Of a stretch of 39,521 nucleotides of DNA, positions 1 to 6,210 are shown piece by piece. Both the position numbers and the translations under genes were made by a program. Origin of the DNA: CALWOS01 sp963595735. Lineage in GTDB: Bacteria > Bacillota > Clostridia > Oscillospirales > Oscillospiraceae. The DNA lies in assembly GCA_963595735.1 (NCBI GenBank), contig CAVBJJ010000017.1, forward strand, positions 1-39,521, written 5' to 3'. The number at the start of each line of letters is the position of its first letter. Position 1 is the stretch's first letter. The notes under the pieces are model-generated. The model made no database searches. It was not told where the DNA came from and worked only from the letters and a program-made list of their open reading frames with translations.

Positions 1-399
1 CTTTTCCTCTGGCGCCGCGTTCCGGGTGTGCATGGAAAACGGGGAAAAGCACCTGCTGTGATCGATGATCCCGGTCTTCTGCCCCAGGCCAAAGTACGGC
101 AGGAGGTACCCGCGCCACAGGGCGGCTATGTCCGCCACATCGCAGCGGATGCCATTGGCCGGGTCTGCACCCTGCTGGGCGGCGGCCGTTTGACAAAGGA
201 CAGCGTGCTGGATCTCTCCGTTGGACTGGAGCTACACAAAAAGTTGGGAGATGCTGTCGCCCCGGGGGAGAGTCTTGCCACCATCCACGCCGCCAGCCCC
301 CAGGCTGCCGCGGAAGCGGCGCAGCGGCTGCTGGCCTGCTATAGCTTCTCTCAGACGCCGTTCACCCCGCCCCAACTGATTAAGGCCTTGGTGCAATAG
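1..399 (+). CDS. pdp: Pyrimidine-nucleoside phosphorylase, C-terminal part (5' end outside window)
   Basis: Open through the left edge; only about the last 125 residues are present. They match the C-terminal domain of pyrimidine/thymidine phosphorylases: a VIDDPGLLPQA segment, then a barrel-sandwich-type domain with GGYV, DAIGR, a glycine-rich LGGGR and a VGLELHKKLGDAV stretch. The family cleaves thymidine or uridine with phosphate to give the base and (deoxy)ribose-1-phosphate in nucleoside salvage. The catalytic part is not in the window. In the first ~45 bases the reading that best fits the family seems to switch frame: frame 2 gives SSGAAFRV, and frame 1 continues with VIDDP. A frameshift at the edge is possible but cannot be judged here. 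No clear terminator follows before the next promoter. Confidence 0.85.
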   Translation, partial: LFLWRRVPGVHGKRGKAPAVIDDPGLLPQAKVRQEVPAPQGGYVRHIAADAIGRVCTLLGGGRLTKDSVLDLSVGLELHKKLGDAVAPGESLATIHAASPQAAAEAAQRLLACYSFSQTPFTPPQLIKALVQ

Positions 400-453
400 T
401 CCGCTGTGCAGTTTTCCACAGTCGATAATTCGCGGAAAATTCATAAAAATCTA

Positions 454-482
454 TTGTAATACTTCCTATTATCCCTTATAAT
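454..482 (+). promoter_or_regulatory. Promoter of the AraC-type regulator gene
   Basis: TTGTAA (454-459), a 17-base spacer and TATAAT (477-482) form a good vegetative promoter. Transcription would start near 489, directly in front of the palindrome at 494-511. The next coding sequence begins at 559. Confidence 0.7.
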
Positions 483-493
483 GCTGTGTCAGT

Positions 494-511
494 GGTTAGT
501 TTTGACTAACT
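494..511 (+). promoter_or_regulatory. Operator-like palindrome, copy 1
   Basis: GGTTAG-TTTTGA-CTAACT lies just downstream of the -10 box, around +5 to +23, where a bound protein would block transcription. A nearly identical 18-mer lies at 4201-4218 over the flavodoxin promoter (15 of 18 bases equal, same half-sites and 6-base gap). The half-sites resemble the TTAG/CTAA arms of DtxR/MntR-family metal-repressor operators; assignment to an iron repressor is inference from this resemblance and the neighbouring genes. Confidence 0.6.
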
Positions 512-558
512 TTCTGATGCAGCATTCTGCATTTGACTTGTTTTTTCGGAGGTACACA

Positions 559-1527
559 ATGGAACCTGCACAAAAACACAGCTTATATCACAAGGACGCT
601 CCCATTGTCTCGCAAAACGAGGCCTGCACCATCTATCGTCTGGATGACGAAAACGGGGATATGCTTTTAACGGAATACTCCCTGTTTCCCGGGGTGCATC
701 TGATCTATCGAGATGTCCATATGGAGCAATACCAATATCACAGTCCCGTCATGGACGGTCTTTTGGAGATCAACTATTGCCGGGAGGGGCGCATCGAGTC
801 GGAGCTGAACGGCCAGTTTTATTACCTTTCCTCCGGGGATCTCTCCGTGGGTTACCCGGCGGACACCGCCTCATATTTCCCCCTGCACCACTATCATGGC
901 ATTACGATTCTGATTGACTCCGACTTCACCCCGGAATGTCTGCCGGAGGGTCTGCAGGAATTATATGCCGACCCGGCGCAGCTGCGGGAAAAATTCTGTC
1001 AGACCCAGGACTGTCATATCATCCGTTCCACTCCCCAGCTGGCGCATATCCTTTCGGAGCTTTACACCATTCCGGAGCACATCAAGCCCGGCTATTTGAA
1101 GCTGAAAATTTTGGAGCTGCTCCTGTTTTTGCGTCATGTGGAGGCTGTACCGCCTGCATTATATCCCTGCAGCTGCACCAAAACCCAGGTACAGCTGGCC
1201 AAGCGGGTCTGCGCCTTTCTATCCGCTAACATTTCGGAGCATTTTACCATTGACGAGCTTTCCCTGCGCTTTCACATCTCCCCCACCCAGCTGAAAAAGA
1301 GCTTCCGGAGCGTATACGGCGTTTCCGTGTACACCTATGTCCGGACGCTGAAAATGCAGTCGGCGGCAAAAATGCTGGAAACCAGCGACCGTACGATTCT
1401 GGATATTGCCGGGGAATTTGGGTATAATAATGGCAGTAAGTTTGCCAAGGCTTTCCGGGATGTTCTGGGTGTCGGCCCACGGGATTACCGATTGCTGGCA
1501 CAGAAAAAATCTGCCCCTTTGGAGTAG
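559..1527 (+). CDS. AraC-family transcriptional regulator
   Basis: A 322-residue protein. The start ATG at 559 is chosen because GGAGG (548-552) sits 6 bases before it; the frame is open further upstream, but that part covers the promoter. The first ~200 residues form a variable sensor part without a recognisable fold signature. The last ~100 residues carry the two helix-turn-helix motifs of AraC/XylS proteins (FTIDELSLRFHISPTQLKKSF, then ILDIAGEFGYNNGSKFAKAF and VGPRDYR). It would bind direct repeats and usually activate transcription. Two 20-bp-spaced repeats begin inside its last codons and lead into the promoter of the next gene, so the membrane protein/P1B ATPase pair is the obvious target. 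Its own promoter carries a metal-repressor-like palindrome, suggesting a cascade from iron status to this regulator to its targets. The ligand is unknown. Confidence 0.9.
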   Translation: MEPAQKHSLYHKDAPIVSQNEACTIYRLDDENGDMLLTEYSLFPGVHLIYRDVHMEQYQYHSPVMDGLLEINYCREGRIESELNGQFYYLSSGDLSVGYPADTASYFPLHHYHGITILIDSDFTPECLPEGLQELYADPAQLREKFCQTQDCHIIRSTPQLAHILSELYTIPEHIKPGYLKLKILELLLFLRHVEAVPPALYPCSCTKTQVQLAKRVCAFLSANISEHFTIDELSLRFHISPTQLKKSFRSVYGVSVYTYVRTLKMQSAAKMLETSDRTILDIAGEFGYNNGSKFAKAFRDVLGVGPRDYRLLAQKKSAPLE

Positions 1528-1555
1528 AAAGTGTCTATTTGGAGTGGAATCTGTC
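1518..1555 (+). promoter_or_regulatory. Tandem direct repeats, probable AraC-regulator binding sites
   Basis: TTTGGAGTAGAAAGTGTC (1518-1535) and TTTGGAGTGGAATCTGTC (1538-1555) are 15/18 identical and start exactly 20 bp apart, two helical turns. The first overlaps the stop codon of the regulator gene; the second overlaps the position expected for a -35 box (about 1546-1551) of the -10 TATACT at 1569-1574. Spaced direct repeats ending at the -35 are the classic arrangement for AraC-type activators. Confidence 0.65.
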
Positions 1556-1574
1556 ACCTTGCAAAGGGTATACT
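1546..1574 (+). promoter_or_regulatory. Activator-dependent promoter of the small membrane protein/P1B ATPase genes
   Basis: A good -10, TATACT (1569-1574), has no consensus -35 at the 17-base distance (GGAATC, 1546-1551). That position is covered by the second direct repeat, which fits a promoter that needs the upstream-encoded activator. Confidence 0.5.
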
Positions 1575-1630
1575 GTAGGCGAAGTGGAAACCACGAAAAC
1601 CCATTTAATTAAGACTTGGAGGATACAGAT

Positions 1631-1912
1631 ATGAAAAAACCGAATCGTACCTGCTGTGGCATTTTCGCGTTGGGCGTGTTGTTCGGCACTGCCGGCATCA
1701 AGGCGCTCAGCAGCAAGGATGCTAAGAAAGCCTACACCCACACGACTGCCGCTGTGCTGCGTGCCAAGGATAGCGTCATGACCACCATGACAAAGGTCCG
1801 TGAGAACGCCGACGATGTTCTGGCCGAGGCCAAAGACATCAACGCCAAGCGTGCCCAGGCTCAGGCCGAGGCCGTCGTAGAGGACACTTCCGCCGCTGCT
1901 GACGAGCAGTAA
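1631..1912 (+). CDS. Small one-helix membrane protein, DUF6110-like, FezA-like candidate
   Basis: A 93-residue protein. ATG 1631 is preceded by GGAGG (1618-1622), 8 bases away. Residues ~8-28 (cysteine pair, GIFALGVLFGTAGIKAL) form one hydrophobic segment with small-residue G/A spacing. A KDAKKAY motif and a basic, amphipathic segment follow (AAVLRAKDSV), then a charged Ala/Glu-rich tail (DDVLAEAKDINAKR). I recall this pattern from DUF6110 proteins encoded next to P1B ATPases in Clostridia. In Clostridioides difficile a small membrane protein (FezA) and a P1B6-ATPase (FezB) build ferrosomes, membrane-bound iron phosphate granules; gene order and partner fit that, but equating this protein with FezA is inference. 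It is followed by an internal terminator at 1931-1960, so it may be made in excess over the ATPase. Confidence 0.65.
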   Translation: MKKPNRTCCGIFALGVLFGTAGIKALSSKDAKKAYTHTTAAVLRAKDSVMTTMTKVRENADDVLAEAKDINAKRAQAQAEAVVEDTSAAADEQ

Positions 1913-1930
1913 AAACCGCTGATATAAATG

Positions 1931-1960
1931 GGGCCACCGAACTTCGGCGGCCCTGTTTTT
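1931..1960 (+). terminator. Attenuator-type terminator between the small membrane protein and P1B ATPase genes
   Basis: GGGCC (1931-1935) pairs with GGCCC (1949-1953), extended by CCGAA/TTCGG inside after one mismatch, and is followed by TGTTTTTT. It lies 18 bases after one stop codon and just before the Shine-Dalgarno AAGGAG (1963-1968) of the next gene. No separate promoter is visible for the ATPase, so read-through must express it. Confidence 0.7.
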
Positions 1961-1976
1961 TGAAGGAGACCCAATT

Positions 1977-4061
1977 ATGAAGTGCACAATATTACATGTG
2001 TCCTCCGGCCGGATCCGTGTCCGGATGGCGCAAACCTATATGTCCCTGACCCAGGCAGACATTCTGGAATACTACCTTTGGAATCAGCCCGGCGTAACGG
2101 ATGTCAAGGTCTTTGACCGCAGCTGCGACGCCATTGTGCGGTTCACCGGCGAGCAGCGCGATATTCTGCAGGCGCTGTCCGCGTTTTCCTATTCGGACGA
2201 GGAGACCATCGCGCTGGTTCCCGACCACACTGGCCGGGCGCTGAACCGGGAATTTGAAGATCGCCTGGCCGGCGCTATCATGCGCCGCGTAATCTCCCAG
2301 CTGTTCTTCCCCGCGCCCCTGCGCGCGGCGATCACGCTGGTCAAGTCCATCCGCTACATCTGGAAGGGTATCAAGTCCCTGCGGAAGGGGCATTTGGAGG
2401 TGGCGCTGCTGGATGCCACAGCCATCACGGTCTCTTTGCTCCGCTGCGATTTTGCCACAGCCGGTTCTACCATGTTCCTGCTGCACATCGGCGAAATCCT
2501 GGAGGAATGGACCCACAAGAAATCCGTGGACGATTTGGCGCGTACCATGTCCCTCCAGGTCGAAAAGGTCTGGATGCAGGTGGGCGACCAGGAACTGCTG
2601 GTTCCGCTCCAGCAGGTACACCCCGGCGATCACATCATCATCCGCACCGGCAGCATGATCCCGCTGGATGGCAAGGTCGTCTCCGGCGAGGCCTCGGTCA
2701 ACCAGGCCTCCCTCACCGGCGAATCCCTCCCCGTACACAAGGGTGTTGGCAGCTATGTCTGCGCCGGCACCGTTGTGGAGGAAGGCTCCTGCGTGGTGTG
2801 CGTGGAAAAAGCCTCCGGCGACGGGCGCTATGACCGCATTGTCCGGATGATCGAGGAGTCTGAAAAGCTCAAGAGCAGCACAGAGGCCCGCGCCTCCCAC
2901 CTGGCCGATCGTCTGGTGCCCTTTACTCTGGGCGGCACAGTGCTGGTCTATGCTCTGACCCGCAATGTGACAAAGGCGCTTGCGGTGCTGATGGTGGACT
3001 TCTCCTGTGCGCTGAAGCTGGCGTTGCCCATCGCGGTGCTCTCCGCCATGCGGGAAAGCAGCCATTACGGCATTTCCGTCAAGGGCGGCCGCTTCCTGGA
3101 GGCCGTTTCCGATGCAGACACCATCGTCTTTGACAAAACCGGCACCATGACCCACGCTATGCCCCGCGTGGCCGAGGTCATCCCCTTCGGCGGCAACACC
3201 GAAACGGAAATGCTGCGTCTGGCCGCCTGCCTGGAGGAGCACTATCCCCACTCCATCGCCAACGCGGTGGTGGCCGAAGCCGAGCTGCGGAAGCTCGCCC
3301 ATGAGGAGTGCCACTCCACTGTGGAATATGTGGTGGCGCACGGCATTTCCGGCCTGTTCAACGGCCAGAAGGTCGTCATCGGCAGTCATCACTTTGTCTT
3401 TGAGGACGAGGGCTGCGTGATCCCCGAGGGCGAGGAGCAGCGCTTTCATGACATTTCCGACGCCTACTCTCATCTGTACATGGCCATTTCCGGCAAGCTT
3501 GCCGCGGTGATCTGCATTGAAGACCCCCTGCGGGAGGAAGCCCCCCTGGTGGTTTCCCAGCTGCGGGAACTGGGCTTCCGCCGCATCGTGATGATGACCG
3601 GCGACAGCGAGCGCACCGCCCGTTCCGTGGCGCAGACCGTCGGTGTGGACGAGTACTATGCGGAGGTGCTGCCGGAGGACAAGGCCAACTTCATCCGCCG
3701 GGAACACGAAGCCGGACGCAAGGTCGTTATGATCGGCGACGGCGTGAACGATTCCCCCGCCCTGTCGGAGGCCGATGCCGGTATTGCCATCAGCACCGGC
3801 GCTGCCATCGCCCGGGAGATCGCGGATATCACCATCTCCGCCAACGATCTGTACAGCCTTGTCACGCTGAAAAAGATCAGCACCGCGCTGATGGGACGCA
3901 TCAACTGGAACTATCGCTTTATCATGGCTTTCAATCTGCTGCTGATTGCTCTGGGCGTGGGCGGCGTGCTGCAGCCGGCGACCTCTGCGCTGCTGCACAA
4001 CATCTCTACGATCGGCATCAGTATGTATGACATGAAAAGCCTGCTGGAACAGGAAAACTAA
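1977..4061 (+). CDS. P1B-type metal ATPase of the ferrosome (FezB, P1B6) kind
   Basis: A 694-residue transporter; AAGGAG at 1963-1968 supports ATG 1977. The N-terminus has no CxxC metal-binding domain; it carries an Arg-rich strand (HVSSGRIRVRM, R12/R14/R16) on an HMA-like fold. Hydrophobic segments follow at ~85-170, then the actuator loop with SLTGES (TGES, ~245). The transmembrane metal site reads S343-C344-A345 (DFSCALKLALP) instead of CPC/CPH/SPC. The phosphorylated aspartate is D386 in DKTGTMT. The nucleotide domain has EEHYPHSIA where most P1B pumps have HP, then MTGDSERTA and GDGVNDSPAL; the C-terminus ends in LHNISTIGISMYDMKSLL. Arg-rich N-terminus plus non-CPx core is what I recall for P1B6 ATPases of fez loci, which load iron into ferrosomes. 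ATPase identity is certain; iron specificity and ferrosome role are inferred. It lies in one unit with the FezA-like gene. Confidence 0.85.
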   Translation: MKCTILHVSSGRIRVRMAQTYMSLTQADILEYYLWNQPGVTDVKVFDRSCDAIVRFTGEQRDILQALSAFSYSDEETIALVPDHTGRALNREFEDRLAGAIMRRVISQLFFPAPLRAAITLVKSIRYIWKGIKSLRKGHLEVALLDATAITVSLLRCDFATAGSTMFLLHIGEILEEWTHKKSVDDLARTMSLQVEKVWMQVGDQELLVPLQQVHPGDHIIIRTGSMIPLDGKVVSGEASVNQASLTGESLPVHKGVGSYVCAGTVVEEGSCVVCVEKASGDGRYDRIVRMIEESEKLKSSTEARASHLADRLVPFTLGGTVLVYALTRNVTKALAVLMVDFSCALKLALPIAVLSAMRESSHYGISVKGGRFLEAVSDADTIVFDKTGTMTHAMPRVAEVIPFGGNTETEMLRLAACLEEHYPHSIANAVVAEAELRKLAHEECHSTVEYVVAHGISGLFNGQKVVIGSHHFVFEDEGCVIPEGEEQRFHDISDAYSHLYMAISGKLAAVICIEDPLREEAPLVVSQLRELGFRRIVMMTGDSERTARSVAQTVGVDEYYAEVLPEDKANFIRREHEAGRKVVMIGDGVNDSPALSEADAGIAISTGAAIAREIADITISANDLYSLVTLKKISTALMGRINWNYRFIMAFNLLLIALGVGGVLQPATSALLHNISTIGISMYDMKSLLEQEN

Positions 4062-4101
4062 GTTCTTCCCGTTTCACATTTATACGAATATCCGTCTGTT
4101 C

Positions 4102-4147
4102 GGAGCCTTTTCCATTCACTTTGGAGCGGAAAAGGCTCCTGCTTTTC
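4102..4147 (+). terminator. Terminator after the P1B ATPase gene
   Basis: GGAGCCTTTTCC (4102-4113) and GGAAAAGGCTCC (4128-4139) form a perfect 12-bp stem with a 14-base loop, followed by TGCTTTTC. It separates the ATPase from the flavodoxin gene, which has its own promoter. Confidence 0.8.
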
Positions 4148-4167
4148 GATATGATAACACTGCAATG

Positions 4168-4185
4168 AGCGCCAGGCATGGCGCT
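4168..4185 (+). promoter_or_regulatory. Inverted repeat upstream of the flavodoxin promoter
   Basis: AGCGCCA-GGCA-TGGCGCT is a perfect 7-bp dyad ending 5 bases before the -35 box. No run of T follows, so a protein-binding site is more likely than a terminator. Not recognised. Confidence 0.35.
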
Positions 4186-4190
4186 AAAAT

Positions 4191-4219
4191 TTGACGCATA
4201 GGTTAGTTTTTGCTAACCA
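4191..4219 (+). promoter_or_regulatory. Flavodoxin promoter with palindromic operator (copy 2 at 4201-4218)
   Basis: TTGACG (4191-4196), a 17-base spacer and TAACCA (4214-4219) are the best promoter elements. The perfect palindrome GGTTAG-TTTTTG-CTAACC (4201-4218) fills the spacer and overlaps the -10, the position of a repressor that excludes RNA polymerase. It matches the palindrome at 494-511. Flavodoxins classically replace ferredoxin under iron limitation, so an iron-responsive repressor is the likely ligand; this is inference. Confidence 0.6.
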
Positions 4220-4240
4220 TAAAGAAAGGAAGTTTTCTAC

Positions 4241-4663
4241 ATGAAAGTTGCAGTTGTTTTCTGGAGCGGCACCGGTAACACCGAGGCCATGGCTGATGCT
4301 GTTGTGAAGGGTGCCGAGGGCGCCGGCGCCGAGACCACGCTGTTCTCCGCCGCCGATTTCGCCGCCGACAAGGTTGACGAATTTGACACCATCGCATTCG
4401 GATGCCCCGCCATGGGCGCCGAGGTCCTGGAAGAGGACGAGTTCGAGCCCATGTTCAATGCCTGCCTGCCCAAGCTCAACGGCAAGAAGATTGCCCTGTT
4501 CGGCTCCTATGGCTGGGGCGACGGCGAGTGGATGCGCAACTGGGAAGAATCCTGCAAGTCCGCCGGCGCTGTCCTGATCCAGGAGGGTCTGATGGTCAAC
4601 GAGGCTCCCGATGATGCCGGTCTGGCTTCCTGCAACGCCCTGGGCGCAGCTCTGGCGCAGTAA
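4241..4663 (+). CDS. Flavodoxin
   Basis: A 140-residue short-chain flavodoxin of normal length; AAGGAAG (4226-4232) precedes ATG 4241. The N-terminal FMN phosphate loop reads FWSGTGNTEAM (residues 7-17). The 50s-60s loop (FGCPAMGAEVLEED) and the 90s loop (FGSYGWGDGEWM) provide the isoalloxazine contacts, with Tyr and Trp available for stacking. It carries one or two low-potential electrons between redox enzymes in the cytoplasm and can stand in for ferredoxin when iron is scarce. The gene is monocistronic, with its own promoter and operator-like palindrome upstream and a strong terminator at 4754-4798. Its placement beside a ferrosome-like gene pair and the palindrome shared with the AraC regulator promoter suggest one iron-responsive regulon. 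Confidence 0.93.
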   Translation: MKVAVVFWSGTGNTEAMADAVVKGAEGAGAETTLFSAADFAADKVDEFDTIAFGCPAMGAEVLEEDEFEPMFNACLPKLNGKKIALFGSYGWGDGEWMRNWEESCKSAGAVLIQEGLMVNEAPDDAGLASCNALGAALAQ

Positions 4664-4753
4664 GTATTTCTGGCTTTTCTCCTACTCAAAAAACAGTTTT
4701 TCCCTCTCTCTTTTTGCAGGGGGTAGGCGCCGGTTCCTCTGGCGTCCGCTTCC

Positions 4754-4798
4754 GAAACAAGACACACCGCAAAAAATGGTGTGTCTTGTTTCTTTTTC
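4754..4798 (+). terminator. Strong terminator after flavodoxin
   Basis: GAAACAAGACACACC (4754-4768) and its exact complement (4778-4792) form a 15-bp stem with a 9-base A-rich loop, followed by TTTTTC. Confidence 0.85.
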
Positions 4799-4802
4799 TG
4801 CC

Positions 4803-4852
4803 GAGTATTTTGGGAAAGACCAAAATACTGTGGGAAAGCCGCAAACGGCTTT
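4803..4852 (+). repeat. 50-bp interspersed repeat, copy 1
   Basis: The unit starts GAGTATTTTG and ends GCCGCAAACGGCTTT. It holds two small hairpins: GTATTTTGG/CCAAAATAC, and AAAGCCG-CAAA-CGGCTTT. A second copy at 5060-5109 in the same orientation matches at 47 of 50 positions; two of the three changes are in the first hairpin's loop region. It looks like a REP/MITE-like intergenic element without coding capacity. Confidence 0.75.
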
Positions 4853-4871
4853 GAGACTGTCAAAAAAACAG

Positions 4872-5024
4872 GCAGCCTCGCCTCTCCCGACGGGAGAGGT
4901 GGCTGAGCACAGCGAAGACGGAGAGGGCAAACAATGACCATATCATAGAACCCCGTGGGGCTTGACTGTCTGCCAAACCCTCTCAGTCGCCTGCGGCGAC
5001 AGCTCTCCCAAAGGGAGAGCCAAG
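4872..5024. repeat. Palindromic intergenic repeats between the two 50-bp copies
   Basis: CCTCTCCC-GAC-GGGAGAGG (about 4879-4897) is followed by a tail ending GGAGAGGGC. Further on, CCCTCTCAGTCGCC (from 4979) leads into GTCGCCGCAGGCGAC-type (minus-strand reading) and CTCTCCC-AAA-GGGAGAG hairpins up to 5024. I recall such CTCTCCC/GGGAGAG elements as highly repeated in gut Oscillospiraceae genomes. The interval 4799-5148 contains only these repeats and no credible gene; short open frames across it are made of repeat sequence. Confidence 0.6.
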
Positions 5025-5059
5025 GGCAGCTGCTCCGTTACATAGTTTTTTGACAAGCT

Positions 5060-5109
5060 GAGTATTTTGAGCAAGGCCAAAATACTGTGGGAAAGCCGCA
5101 AACGGCTTT
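5060..5109 (+). repeat. 50-bp interspersed repeat, copy 2
   Basis: Second copy of the unit at 4803-4852, same orientation, 47/50 identical, again ending in the AAAGCCG-CAAA-CGGCTTT hairpin. The two copies bracket the CTCTCCC elements. Confidence 0.75.
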
Positions 5110-5148
5110 CCTCGGCAGTTCATTTCTTAGAACAAACCGCTCCCCCTC

Positions 5149-5177
5149 TTGACGCGGCGGCGGCGCTCTGCTATGGT
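5149..5177 (+). promoter_or_regulatory. Promoter of the FliB-like gene
   Basis: TTGACG (5149-5154), 17 bases, TATGGT (5172-5177); 31 bases before the ATG at 5209 with AAGGAGG at 5194-5200. Confidence 0.5.
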
Positions 5178-5208
5178 GGTAGCAGGAAATAAAAAGGAGG
5201 GCTGCGCC

Positions 5209-6147
5209 ATGCTGACCGTTATGCCGGATCATTATCCCCGCTTTCGCTGCATCGCCGGAGCCTGCCGACACAGCTGCTGTGTCGGTTGGGAGATCGATAT
5301 TGACCCGGAAAGCTATCTTCGGTACCAAAACTGCGCCGGAGCCATGGGTGTGCGTCTGGCCGAGCATATCGCGCCGGGAGATCCTCCCTGCTTCCGCTTG
5401 ACCGATACGGAGCGCTGTCCCTTTCTGAACGCCGCAGGGCTTTGTCAGCTGATTTTATACGGCGGCGAGGAGTTTTTGTGCCAGATTTGTACCGACCATC
5501 CCCGCTTCCGGAACTTTTTGCCGGATCGCACGGAAGTCGGACTGGGGCTGTGCTGCGAGGCCGCCGGTGCGCTGCTGCTGCGGCAAAAGGAGCCCCTGCA
5601 GCTTCTGTACCAGGGACAGGCAGAAACAGAGCCAGAGCCGGAAACCGCCTTTTTGCTGCGGCTGCGCGCAAAGCTCATCGCATTGGCGCAGGATCGCACA
5701 AAGCCGCTGGATGCCCGCATGGCACAAATGCAGGCGTTGTGCCACATCTCTCTCCCGAAAGCGGACTGGCCAGCGGTATACCTTGCACTGGAACGGCTGG
5801 ACGCAGACTGGACAGACCTGCTGCAAACACTGCAAGCCACGCCGCCTAGTTCGGAGGACTGCGCCGCCTTTGCCCGGCACATGGTCTCCCGGGAGACGGA
5901 ATACGAACAGCTGCTGGTTTATTTTCTCTACCGCCACTTTCTGTCCGCCCGGGAGGATGGCGATGTGGGCAGCAAGCTGAATTTTGCAATTTTAAGTGTA
6001 CAATTTCTGCGTCGGCTGGGCGCGCTGGTGTTTTCCCGCAAGAGGGCGTTTCTGTTCGCCGACCAGGTGGAGCTGGCGCGGATGTACTCCGGCGAGATCG
6101 AATACTCCCAGGAAAATCTGGACACACTATTTGACCTGCTGGCCTAA
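5209..6147 (+). CDS. FliB-like Cys-rich protein (flagellin lysine-N-methylase family)
   Basis: A 312-residue protein; AAGGAGG (5194-5200) fixes ATG 5209. The N-terminal half is rich in cysteines: C14-X4-C19-X3-C23-C24-X-GW, then CPFL, LCQLILYG, a CQIC pair before TDHPRFR, and GLCCEAAG. This is the cluster-binding signature of FliB/YkgJ-like proteins, which in Salmonella add methyl groups to flagellin lysines. The C-terminal half is helical and variable. No flagellar gene is in the window and many non-flagellated Clostridia carry the family, so the substrate here may differ. The gene stands alone between a repeat region and a bidirectional terminator. Confidence 0.75.
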   Translation: MLTVMPDHYPRFRCIAGACRHSCCVGWEIDIDPESYLRYQNCAGAMGVRLAEHIAPGDPPCFRLTDTERCPFLNAAGLCQLILYGGEEFLCQICTDHPRFRNFLPDRTEVGLGLCCEAAGALLLRQKEPLQLLYQGQAETEPEPETAFLLRLRAKLIALAQDRTKPLDARMAQMQALCHISLPKADWPAVYLALERLDADWTDLLQTLQATPPSSEDCAAFARHMVSRETEYEQLLVYFLYRHFLSAREDGDVGSKLNFAILSVQFLRRLGALVFSRKRAFLFADQVELARMYSGEIEYSQENLDTLFDLLA

Positions 6148-6154
6148 ATAAAAG

Positions 6155-6198
6155 CCGGGATATGCCACCTTTTTCACTGGAGGCATATCCCGGTTTTT
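6155..6198. terminator. Bidirectional terminator between convergent genes
   Basis: CCGGGATATGCC (6155-6166) pairs with GGCATATCCCGG (6182-6193), with TTTTT on the plus side and a T-rich run (CTTTTATTT) on the minus side. It ends the FliB-like gene and the minus-strand unit coming from dxs. Confidence 0.85.
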
Positions 6199-6210
6199 CG
6201 TTTTTCCATT

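Noticed and set aside
1992..3998. Very long open frame antisense to the P1B ATPase gene (about 670 codons)
   Set aside because: Low-complexity His/Gly/Asp-rich translation, no ribosome site, and lies exactly opposite a gene with all P-type ATPase motifs; a product of the codon bias of the real gene.
4611..4937. Short plus-strand frame running from flavodoxin into the repeat region
   Set aside because: Crosses a strong terminator and consists of repeat sequence; no ribosome site.
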